Source of the DNA: Gigantopelta aegis
Lineage: Eukaryota > Mollusca > Gastropoda > Neomphalida > Peltospiridae
Direction of reading: 5' to 3'
NCBI RefSeq assembly: GCF_016097555.1
Contig: NC_054704.1
Coordinates: forward strand, 43,815,630-43,879,629
Length of the DNA stretch: 64,000 bases
Positions 1 through 9,942 of the stretch are shown one piece after another; position 1 is the first letter of the stretch, and the number at the start of each line of letters is the position of its first letter. The notes below the pieces were generated by a model. It worked only from the letters and a program-made list of their open reading frames with translations. It did no database searches and had not been told where the DNA came from. Position numbers and translations under genes: made by a program.

Positions 1-221
1 ATTAGCGAATCAGAATATTTTAAGCGACAGAGACGCATTTATAAAGAGCACGTGTGGAATTTAACTAATGGGAGGAGGTAATAGAGCAAATCTGTCGTTT
101 AAGCTCTCCCCAATCTCTCTGTATCTGTATCTGATTGTCTCACTCTCTTTCTCTGTGTGTCTCTCTGTTTAACCCTCCCTCCTTCCTCTGTCTCTCTTTC
201 CCTCAATCCTCTTTCTGTTTT

Positions 222-223
<2 letters not shown>

Positions 224-266
<43 letters not shown>
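224..266. repeat. (GA)n microsatellite
   Basis: Uninterrupted GA dinucleotide run, with pyrimidine-rich sequence on its left side. Confidence 0.95.
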
Positions 267-271
<5 letters not shown>

Positions 272-479
272 TACTCCCCGAGTGTCTTTTGATATCATAA
301 TTTATCAGCACGAGTTGATACAAGATTTTTATACTTTTATCAAAGAGTGCTGATGCATTACGATATCACAAGACACGAGGGGGGTATTCTTTTTATCATC
401 CATTGTCATTATTTGTATTTGCGACAACTGTAAACAATGTCAGTAATGTGGGTGGAATGTCACTATATTTGGCAGCGGT

Positions 480-483
<4 letters not shown>

Positions 484-528
<45 letters not shown>
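484..528. repeat. (TG)n microsatellite
   Basis: About 22 uninterrupted TG units. Confidence 0.95.
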
Positions 529-529
<1 letters not shown>

Positions 530-687
530 ATTCTTCCACCATAAACGCCAAACACCTCCATAATAATATACATTTGCAAACGTATACGACTCCCACAAAT
601 ATTGTAACTCGAGACATTTAAATAGACGAACTCCAGAATGGCAGGTACAAGTCGTGATCGGCGGATTCTCGCCCATTTAAACGTATC

Positions 688-1138
688 GGCTTACTCCCAT
701 TTGGTCGAATTCCCAATTGGTCGAACTGCTAAAACAACAATAAATATGGTTCAATGGTCTTACTGACATGCATGTTGTTACCTCAGTCATTATAATTTGG
801 AAACCGATTATTATTGTATAGATAGTATAGATATCTCTTAACGCATAAAGTATGCAAATATGACAAATATCGAAATGAAAATGTGTATAAACAGAGTTTT
901 ATTCATAAGAGGCCACGGAGAAACTATGAAAAACTGGAGAAAATATGTTTATGTCCGGCAGGCAATTTATGTACATTGGTAAATAAACCACTGTCCGTCT
1001 GTAATCAAAATTTGTATAAACATGAAGATACATTACATACACAGGTAATCAGGTAGTGGTTATATAACCGACAAGTACTTATTTTTCGACCAATTGGCAT
1101 TTCGACCAATTGGGAATTCGACCAAATGGGACGACACC
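688..1138. mobile_element. MITE with inverted repeats and 9-bp target duplication
   Basis: A 451-bp non-coding element. Both ends carry CCCATTTGGTCGAATTCCCA and a further GGTCGAA in inverted orientation (left arm from about 698, right arm to about 1130). The flanks repeat AAACGTATC (679-687 and 1139-1147), a 9-bp (or 8-bp core) target-site duplication as made by hAT- or Mutator-type transposases. It has no transposase frame, so it is non-autonomous. The outermost 8 bp of the two ends match poorly. Confidence 0.8.
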
Positions 1139-1501
1139 AAACGTATCTAGACCCGCCTCAATGGTGCTGTAGTTAAACCATTGATTTTAAGACACCACAT
1201 AACTATTTGTCATGTCGATACTTTTAACAATGTATTTTTATATAAAAATTGTATTGAATTGCATGGTGTAATCAATGGTGGTGTGCAACCTTAAAACTGA
1301 CATTTCTCGGTACTGGCTTCCACGAATAAAGGTCTGTTCTGTGATAAGATATAAAACGCATGTCCACTTCTTTCCCACGAACTTTAATCACTAACTTCTA
1401 TCTGGACAGATAGCAGATAGCTGAGGTATATGCCGAGGATAGAGTGCTTAAATCTTATTTTAACACATTTTATAAGTATGACTATTTTACGCCAATATTC
1501 T

Positions 1502-1718
1502 GAGGCGGATCCAAGATGGAAGGCGGGGTGGGGGGGATTTGGGGATCCGTTTTCCCCTAAATATATTCAAGTGCCTCTTTTTTTTCTCTGGCTTAAATAT
1601 ATATATATATTTTTTTATTTTTTTTAAAATAAAAATGTCATTCGGTTGCCCTATTCACGAGGTGGTCCGTGTGTCCTTTTCCACTTAGGGTCCCATAATG
1701 TTTCCTGGATCCGCCCCT
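1502..1718. mobile_element. Possible hAT-like MITE
   Basis: The segment begins GAGGCGGATCCA and ends with the inverse TGGATCCGCCCCTC, enclosing T- and G-rich non-coding DNA. The GGCGGATC end is typical of small hAT-derived elements. No clear target duplication was found, so the limits are uncertain. Confidence 0.45.
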
Positions 1719-2019
1719 CGCATTACATCCAGACCACATTTCATCAAAATGTCAATAAAAACCGAAACTCTTTTTGTCCCAAAGTGACACGAAATCGAAA
1801 CTGAAGCCAAATCCCATAACGGCACATCCTAATTAATTGTAAACCAACACAAGTTGTTTGTCAGTCAACGCCTCATTACATCGTTTACTTTAACCACTTT
1901 AAATGGATACATCAAATATCAAACATCTGTGTTGTATCAATCATCTGCAAGTTGTGATGCCGTCCACGGCTATTAGATGAGAAACCTGCCCCCAAGAAAG
2001 TTACTCCTTCCGATTAGGT

Positions 2020-2192
2020 GCGGGACGTAGCCCAGAGGTAAAGCGCCCGCTTGATGCGCGGTCAGTCTAGGATCGATCCCCATTGGTGGATCCCATTGGA
2101 ATATATCTCGTTTCAGGCAGTGCACCATGACTGGCATATCAAAGGTCGTGGTATGTGCTGTCATGTCTGTTTAATGATGCATATAGAAGCAT
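2020..2192 (+). mobile_element. tRNA-headed SINE (type A), 3' truncated
   Basis: Starts with GCGGGACGTAGCCCAGAGG, a tRNA-like A-box region, followed by a GGATCGATCC B-box-like word and the body shared with copies at 10333, 13225 and 47356. It stops before the conserved tail, where a second SINE in the opposite direction abuts it. Confidence 0.8.
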
Positions 2193-2196
2193 TGAG

Positions 2197-2492
2197 TTTG
2201 TTTTGTTTTTAACGACATCACTGGAGCACATTGATTTATTAATCATCGTCTATTGGATGTCAAACATTTGGTAATTCTGACATATAGTCATCATAGGAAA
2301 CCAGCTACATTTTTCCTAATGCAGCAATGAATCTTTTATATGCACTTTCCCACAGACAGGACAGCACAAATCACGGCCTTTGTCCAGTTGCTGGTTGGGA
2401 CGAGAGAGAACAAAACCCAATCAGTTGAATGGATCCACCGAGGTGATTCGATCCTGCGACGCAAGCACCTCAAGCGAGCTAAATCCCGCCCC
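2197..2492 (-). mobile_element. SINE (type B), antisense
   Basis: Reads on the plus strand from a TTTAACGACATCACTGGAGC tail through an ATTGATTTATTAATCATCG block to a CCCGCCCC head, matching the copies at 24126, 43701 and 52855. It lies tail to tail with the truncated SINE at 2020-2192. Confidence 0.8.
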
Positions 2493-2835
2493 TTGAGGCA
2501 TTGAGAGATAAAAGTGCGCAAATCAATATATGTGGGACAGACAGACGGACGAATGAACGGACGGACAGACAGACAGAATGACGGAGACGAAACCTATAGT
2601 CCCCTCCGGCTAAACCGGGAACTAAACAGTAGACATTGCAGAATGAAAATTTTTGGAATATGCTTTTAGCATTGGTACGCTTTGGATGTGTGGAAATGGA
2701 TAACATAAACAATAAAATACAAGTAATTTAATGTCTTAATTTCAATTATCAAAATTGGCTCTTATGGAGAGAAAGAAAAAATACATCGTACGAAGTATTT
2801 ATAAAATCAAGGTCTGTCACTTTTTTACTACTAAC

Positions 2836-3240
2836 CTTGTTGTTGTACAGCTTCATCTTAAACCTGTCGTAGTAGTAGTAGTTGGCGGCCTCGTCGTCTG
2901 CCAGGTCGTTGTAGCGGGACACGGCCTCGAACCCGAATGCCTCGAACTGGCCGTCGGGTCGCAGTAGGAGACACGTCGGGGTCTTGTGCAGCAGAAATCC
3001 CTGCGTCTGTCCCCAGTTTTTATTCACGTGAATCGCGTCTTTGTTCGACGCGAACGAGTACGCGTAGCCGCTAAACGTCGTGCCGAAGTCGATGGCGGCA
3101 ACGATCTGATATTCGGCTGCTCGCTCCGACTCCGGCGTGGTGTCGTCTGACGGTGACTTGATAGCGCCGACGACGACCGCGTTTGCTTTGCTCATGTCCA
3201 GAGAAGACGGCGCGACTTTCGAGGCCTCCTTTTCGGCCAT
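2836..3240 (-). CDS. HSPA12: HSPA12-like heat shock 70 kDa protein, first coding exon (partial gene)
   Basis: Encodes 135 residues of the N-terminal ATPase domain of an HSP70-superfamily protein of the HSPA12 type. The phosphate-binding signature DFGTT is at residues 51-55, followed by SGYAYSF, KTPTCLLL (86-93), a FGFEA segment (102-106) and FKMKLY (127-132), all in the order and spacing expected of HSPA12A/B. About 45 low-complexity residues precede the domain. The start is the ATG at 3240, with A at -3 and G at +4; the frame stays open further upstream to a TAA at 3361-3363, but without an ATG. The exon ends in codon phase 0 at a GTTAGT donor (intron from 2835). No later exon was recognised between 1 and 2835, so the gene should continue left of the window. 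HSPA12 genes are known to be expanded in bivalves, so this may be one paralogue of many. Confidence 0.85.
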
Positions 3241-4211
3241 CTTTGTTGTTGATTTATCGGTAAAAATCCTCCGGGCTGCGCTATCCTCATTAATATTGAA
3301 CTCGGCAGACAAATCGATTTTTGCCTCTCTTTCTTTCTCCTCCACGCCCTGGTTGAGACTTTATAAATTATACCCGGAATTATATCAAAATTTGTTCGTG
3401 TTAGAAGCTTTTTGTAAGCGCTTCTATTTAAAATATCCTACCGGCTAAAAATCAAATTAGTACAAATTGATCTGCGATCGAGAAGATGGCTGTAAAAAGT
3501 CGCCTGCTACTTTGGCGCGAATAAATTATTCCCGTTCTGATGGTCAGTGGGGGATCAAGCATACGAGTCGTCTGTGAATACCGGCTGAATCATCGTCGCA
3601 TGATTACTGGGATGAAGGTAAGATTGTTGTTTCGCATAGCTGCTTTAAAACAAAAATACTTCCCTGTAGGTCATTGTGTACGTTATATAAATTTTACTAC
3701 TGTGTCCTTTATTTGGCGTATCTAGATCAGTGGAGGTAGTAGTATGAATGCGCATGTCTTTATGTATTCATGTACCAAGTATCTGTGTAAACACTGATAA
3801 AAAAAATTAACAAGATAAACTTCTAGCTAGGTATCGCTTAAGCGGTAACATGAATGTGGATGCCATCTATGTGTTCACATAATATTTATTTCACGTGACA
3901 ATATCGATAACTTTATTCACGCCTAACAAGTATATTTACAATCACCAACAAAACATCTGTGGGTACCACTCACTTAAACATGTGCTATCCAGTCCAAAAA
4001 ACTGTCTATTTATTGCAGATGTTATGCTGTACATAATGCCTTATTATTATTATTATTTGTTTTATATACGTACATACTTTAATAATACATTATGGGTGAT
4101 AACTTTCTGATGGGAGTGTATGGCATATATAACATTGGCAATTTTAAACAATGGGGTGGAAAAGGATTTTTAAAATATCGACTGTAAGTCCCCCACAACT
4201 GGTACAAGTAT

Positions 4212-4372
4212 GCACTATCTCGTCCATGGGATGGTCCTTATAAAAGTTCCATTGCTGCTAATCGAAAAGTGTAGCGGGTTTCCTCTCTTATTATCTGTGT
4301 GGTCTTTAAACATTTGTTCGATATCATATATTACTGTAAATACAACAGGTTGAAGGCGTCGTTAAATACTAA
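4212..4372 (+). mobile_element. SINE 3' fragment (type A tail)
   Basis: Carries the decayed body and tail words AAAAGTTCCATTGCTGCTAA, a TCTGTGTGGTC block and GCGTCGTTAAAT of the type A SINE, without the tRNA head. Confidence 0.65.
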
Positions 4373-5065
4373 ATTTCTTCTAAGACCACTTTTAACAATA
4401 CATTTTTGTATATAGTGGATACAGATTGAAACAAATTATTGAGACACGTCTATAAAAAGGACAAACAGGCAACTGGACATAGACAGTGGCCTGTAATATA
4501 AATAGATATTTTTATGATCCGGGATTTAAACGAGAACAGAGAAAATAGCAAAGAAGAGGGAAAAGAATCGGAAGGAAAACGATTACACAATGTTCTTTCA
4601 TAGTTGTATAATTATTTTGCATATACATATACACATGTATTTATAAAAGCTACTTGCTCCTCGTATAAACAGTTTGGGGAAAATCCCGCCCGTGGACAAA
4701 GCTAATAATCTATCTTCTTTTAAGAGAGCATGAGGCGTAGTCGGCCATTATACATTCGAGCAACACTGTGACATTATGCCGGATGCGACATTGTATTGAT
4801 TTTTCCCCATCGCAGACGTGTATCATCTGTTTTAAGCGGCTTTTCCCCATTGACTAATTTAAGTGGAGCGCCGCCGTTAGTGAAATCAACCCGACCTGTT
4901 TGCAGTGAATGATTCAAACAAAGAATGTGTATGAACTACCAAAACACGGTTGTCCCGGACTAATTTGTCCGGCGAATGTAACACTCTCGACTAAAAACAT
5001 AGGCGTTGGAAGCGGAGGAGAAGTCGGGCAGCGGATCATGCCATTAATTCTTAAGATTATTCATA

Positions 5066-5181
<116 letters not shown>

Positions 5182-5298
5182 GAGAGGAAAATTAATACAT
5201 AATTGACTCCACCTGTTTTAAAAACTCAAATGGAGGTGGCACAGTCTCTAATGGGGTCCTAAACCCGATTTTTCTTTTTATCTTTATTTATATAGAGT

Positions 5299-5324
5299 AA
5301 AAAAAAAAAAAAAAAAAAAAAAAA
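5299..5324. repeat. Poly(A) run
   Basis: Uninterrupted run of about 26 A. No retro-element body was recognised immediately to its left. Confidence 0.8.
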
Positions 5325-5416
5325 CCACGTACATTTTTTACCTAAAATGGGCCATCTATGTTCTTTTTACTCATTATCGATCAGCAGTAACACGTCTGGT
5401 ATCTGTACAACGGATA

Positions 5417-5455
5417 ACAATAGACCTCTTTCACATTCCACTGCGCATGTGTCCG
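5417..5455. repeat. Short dispersed repeat (inverse of 8060-8102)
   Basis: The words AATAGACCTCTTTCACATTC and GCGCATGTG recur in inverse orientation at about 8060-8102, with few mismatches. They mark an unidentified dispersed element whose ends cannot be fixed from two copies. Confidence 0.55.
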
Positions 5456-5968
5456 TTGCGGGGTAACTTGAGGACGCAAACCGCGAACTCACGCGAGATC
5501 TCGCAAAAATAGACCTGTGGACAAGTTGGGGGGCATAGACAATGGCAGGCCACGCAATAGGAATGTGAATATCTCCATGCTTAATTATTCTATCAGTAGG
5601 GAACCCGAAAATTCGGTCGACATCCACAACAAGACTTATTGGAGACATCTGTGAATTATTGCTTATCACGAATTTTTTTTATATATTTGCTTGTTAACGC
5701 CCGACAAACCATCGGTTCGGATTCGTACGCAATAAATATCGGATATAGGCTGAAATAATAGTAATGAGTGCGCGCGTGTATGTATGCAGATATTTATTGT
5801 ATTTAACATGATTTAAATATTTATAAAGCATTGTACAGATAAATACATTCAGGATTCTTGTCTGGATTTCTTTTCACCAAGTTATTAAAATTTTTGTTCG
5901 GTATTTGGAATAAAATTAAATGATACATATGAAATTTGAGCTATGGTATATAAAACATTAGAATCAGG

Positions 5969-6035
5969 CCCGTTGGAATGATATCTGGAGTTGGGGGAGG
6001 GGAGGGGGCACAATCTGTAGTGGAGGAAGCCATAT
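5969..6035. repeat. Dispersed repeat piece sharing sequence with 13150-13210
   Basis: The words GGAATGATATCTGGAGT and GGGGCACAATCT occur in the same order at 5969-6035 and 13150-13210. This indicates fragments of one repeat family with a G-rich core. Family and boundaries are unknown. Confidence 0.5.
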
Positions 6036-6360
6036 TTTAAACCGGGTTTATAAAAGTGGGGCTATAGTCTTCACTCCGACGTCTCGGTTGCTACCGACCT
6101 GAGAATGGTCAGAAATGTAACTGTATTGCATATACAGCTATTTAAATTCGAAGCAAGATTATTTAACCTAAGAAAGATGTAAGTTTTATTTATAAATGAT
6201 TAGACTAGCCGACAGCTTGATAATACAGCTACAAACTCAGGATGGTCTCTTTATTGTAAACTCATGAGGGTTTATTATGCGCAGTCATACGGTACCAGTC
6301 ATAAGGTACTTCGTTTGAATGTTTGAAGCAAACATATTAAGTATCATATCAGGCCCGTAG

Positions 6361-6362
<2 letters not shown>

Positions 6363-6393
<31 letters not shown>
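6363..6393. repeat. Poly(G) run
   Basis: 31 consecutive G, directly preceded by CAGGCCCGTAGCC. That word resembles the CAGGGCCGTA end of the small DNA elements at 19732 and 32388, so this may be a truncated member. Confidence 0.85.
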
Positions 6394-6394
<1 letters not shown>

Positions 6395-7973
6395 CGGGGT
6401 ATCGGACAATCCCCCACGCAGGATTGAGAGTTCCGCTCAAATGAAAAAAAAAATCGAATTTTACATATAAAAGTTCTTGTCCCCAAATGACCGGGATAAC
6501 GTAGCGAGAACGTCTGTCTGAGGTTCCATTTGCTAAAAGTTGGATTCTCCTCAGTGGGCCCGTTTGATTATTTCCCGTCCCAATCAATGATACATCAAAG
6601 GACGTCGTGTATGCTATCCTGTTTGTGGGATGTGAGAAGTATGCCATGTATCATTTATTATAAATACATTGGTACGACTGAAAACAAACGGTTTCTTGTC
6701 GTGGCTCTGTGACAAGGCTATTTTATATGCATACCACAACTTAAGGCAACTTCTTAACGTATATTTCGCAACAAAAGTTCGTGTATTATTCTCGAGTGTA
6801 ACCGGCGTCATCTCATTGTTTGGCAAGGGGTTCGATATATATGTCTATATCTGGGGACCCCCCCCCCCCCACCCCGTCTATGGCTCCGCGCCTTCGGCGC
6901 TCGCGTTTGATGAGTTCCGTTTACATGAAATTTCGACCTCCCCCACCCCCCGCTAATCATGCTGGCCTGAAGTTATATACAATATTCATAAGTTAGACCA
7001 AACATCAAATTAGGATCGTATCGGGTTGCATGGGTCTACCACTCTGAAAAAGTTGCTGAACTTTATGTTATGTATAATCATGTACGTTATAAAAACGTGT
7101 GATACTTGCATACCATATCGTTATATAGGACTTCTCCCTATGCTTGTAAATGTGTATCAAAGTACTGATGGTATCGCTAACGATCTCGACCAATGTTCTC
7201 AGGTTCAAAATACAAAATAGTAACCAAACACTATTGTACATACAGATATATGTTTACTTCAAACTGATCTTCATGTAAAGAAGATGTCATTTTCTAAATT
7301 CTTCAAAACAAACAACGCAAACTGCCGCGTTTACTGGGTTTCTGACGTCATGCTAAGTTGTAGGTTTTCGCGTGTAACAGCTCATATATGTTTTAAAACT
7401 TCGTAAATATCAGATATTATTTAAAGTGAAGTTGTATGTATCTGATATAAATGATAATGAAAATAAAATAATAAATAAAATAAGATAAGTAAATAAGTAA
7501 ATAAATAAATACATAAATAAATAATTTGTGGATAGACATGTAACACTGATTAGTAGTTGTACGACTGTCTTTTTTAATGAAACGATAAGGGGAAAATAGA
7601 GCTGTGATAAAGGTCTATGTGAGTTAGTGGTTTTGTTGGGGGTTGTTTTAGGGGGAAAGGGAGGCATATTTTATTAAATTTTAAATACTGATACATGTGG
7701 AGAATTAAACATCACTGGTAAATCCGCGTGAATATTTAATTATAATTTTAATTGTTAAAAGTAGCAAACACATTCCACTAAAGTTAATTTTATTGTATGA
7801 ATCTTTTAATTTTGCGCTGTTAAAATACCTTTGACAGGCGGCTCCAGAGACTTCGTCTAAGTAAATGTTTCACTGTTTTTGGTCTTAAACCATTTCGATG
7901 TAAACTTTAGTAGACCGTTTTTCGCAGCCATTTTAACATCTTATACGAAATATGTAAGTTAGTCTCTAGAGAT

Positions 7974-8348
7974 TCACGCACGACGCTCATGACAACTGTC
8001 GATCATGTCCCCTAATTTGTATATAGCCTCAATACTGTCCAATTCGGCAAGGGACGGTACTCTTCGCGCACATGCGCAATGGGAATGTGATAGAGGTCTA
8101 TTACCCTGTTCTTTCATATTTTTTTCAATGATTAACTGTAGGTGCTGGTGTTGGGGTCTTGTGAGTTCTAAGACATGAACATGTCCCCGTAATGTTTGAC
8201 GGGTTAGTGTGAAAGAGCCCAGGTAATCCGCGTCTGTCAGGCTTGCCTTCTGTCCAGTGAAGTACGGAAAGCAAGCAAGCTGTTGTGGCGCACTCCTGTC
8301 TTGGGCAGAGGTTCTCACGTAGGCAAGTTCCTTTGTTCCTTCGTCCAT
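7974..8348 (-). CDS. Unrecognised 124-codon open frame, doubtful
   Basis: An open frame from an ATG with A at -3 to a TGA. The sequence is less AT-biased than its surroundings and the composition is protein-like, but no family is recognised. Its C-terminal third overlaps the dispersed repeat word at 8060-8102, so that part is probably mobile-element sequence rather than gene. It may be an exon fragment, a relic, or chance. It lies in the divergent intergenic space on the strand of the HSPA12-like gene. Confidence 0.2.
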   Translation of the reverse strand: MDEGTKELAYVRTSAQDRSAPQQLACFPYFTGQKASLTDADYLGSFTLTRQTLRGHVHVLELTRPQHQHLQLIIEKNMKEQGNRPLSHSHCACARRVPSLAELDSIEAIYKLGDMIDSCHERRA

Positions 8349-8471
8349 ATTTTTTACTGGTCTAGTGAATTAGCTGCTGGACAATCAAGCTGACGACAGT
8401 GTTTCAAATCCCGTCACGGCTGGCATTCATCATTCTCATATATCACCCTCGGCCTACCATTCTCATAATCT

Positions 8472-8501
8472 TAATATATATATATACATATACATATACA
8501 T

Positions 8502-8583
<82 letters not shown>
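8472..8583. repeat. (AT)n microsatellite
   Basis: Long AT run with some ATAC interruptions at its left end. Confidence 0.9.
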
Positions 8584-8587
<4 letters not shown>

Positions 8588-9134
8588 TTTCCAATTTGTC
8601 CCACTATTTCAATCTGTTGCGACCCTTTCTGTCAGTTTCCTCCAACTTTGTCTTCCGAGCTGTCTACGCCACCCTCTACCTGTCTCAACTTCCTCCACTC
8701 CGAAGTGGTCAGACTAAGCCCACAGCTAAAAGCTGATGGGGAATAACAGGTGTGTGGCACGGATAGCCACAAAAGACAAACACCTGTCGCGGTTGGAGAG
8801 ACAAGGACTAGGATGTGGAGGTGGACAGCGAAATAAGTTGAAAGATAGGAGTTGCCAGAGTGGGAAGAAATAAGATGGAATACAAAGGAGTAAAGGGAGT
8901 ACACAGTTTTAAAGTTTAGTACCTTCCTAAATACTGAAATTAATCTGTAATGCAACTTGTAAAACGCAGCTGCTGCAGATGTTACAACAGCCGATGAAAT
9001 TCGACGGCTGACGTCTTATTTGGAAAAGTATTCAACCTAAACCGTGCTTTTCCTGGTACGTCTTGCGTTTTCACACTATTTTAAAACCTTTTCTGTCTTT
9101 ATCACAGATTTCATCATCTCCTTGTAACTGAACC

Positions 9135-9462
9135 ATGAGCAAATCCATGTCGACAGAACACAAAAGTGACGTCGTCGCAGAGGCGCGCAACTTCAGCGCC
9201 AGCCTCGCCAACGTGTTCCTGATGAAGAAGCGCGACCCTCAGACGCGCCACCTGCTGGAGAAGGCCCAGCACTTCGTGGACGGGCTGCTGGCGGAGAACC
9301 AGCGACTGACCAACTCGGCCGGCACCCCGCGACACTCGCGCAGCGGAGGCATGGGCCAACTGTGGGTCAAGCTGGACGAGATGAAGCGCGAAAACGAGGA
9401 ACTGCGGAAACACGTGGGGAGAGGACAGCACGAAGACAGAGGGACGCCTACCAAGAGCATTG
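9135..9462 (+). CDS. SPATA18: Mitochondria-eating protein, coding exon 1
   Basis: Residues 1-109 plus one base. The exon itself begins at 9108 after a pyrimidine-rich CTTTATCACAG acceptor, so a non-coding exon lies upstream and was not located. The donor is GTACGT at 9463. The GC-rich, codon-biased sequence contrasts with its flanks. It encodes the segment NVFLMKKRDPQTRHLLEKAQ and an ENQRL/ENEEL helix typical of the family's N-terminal half. Confidence 0.88.
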
Positions 9463-9538
9463 GTACGTAGAGTGGTCTTTTTTTCTACCCCCCACCCCTC
9501 CCCGATTGTTATTATTGATGGTGGTGATGGTGTATAGA

Positions 9539-9576
<38 letters not shown>

Positions 9577-9848
9577 TGTGGTTTGTGTGTGTGTGTGTGT
9601 GTGTGGAGGGGGGTGTCCCTTTGATTGCTTGTTTCAATTTCGTCATCAAATTAACATAACAGGAAACAGTGACAGTAGTTTTTGGAGGTGTGTTGTCAAG
9701 CACTGGATCTAGAACTTCTTTGGAATCCCACAAAGCAGTTGTCAAAACCTTGCCTTGACATCAGACCGTCTTCCAGACCTTGGATCGTCTTCAAAACTTT
9801 CTCGTCCTCGCTGAAATTCAGCAGACCATTTCGCATATAGCACGATCC

Positions 9849-9942
<94 letters not shown>

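Larger units (their letters stand above)
1..2835. other. Probable intron 1 of the HSPA12-like gene; no coding signal
   Basis: No open frame here resembles the next part of an HSP70 ATPase domain on the minus strand. The stretch holds two microsatellites, an inverted-repeat element, a second weaker inverted-repeat element and two SINE fragments, listed separately. It is inferred to be intronic from the strand and donor of the exon at 2836-3240. Confidence 0.5.

Noticed and set aside
2020..2100. tRNA gene, from the A-box and GATCGATCC words here and in other SINE heads
   Set aside because: No complete cloverleaf was found; the words continue into SINE bodies present in many copies.
3241..3345. 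Extension of the HSPA12-like start to a GTG at 3345
   Set aside because: A nuclear gene should start at ATG; the ATG at 3240 has good context and the upstream frame has no ATG before a TAA.
8632..8955. 107-codon minus-strand open frame near an AT microsatellite
   Set aside because: Low-complexity, Ser/Tyr-rich, no recognisable family, no splice context.
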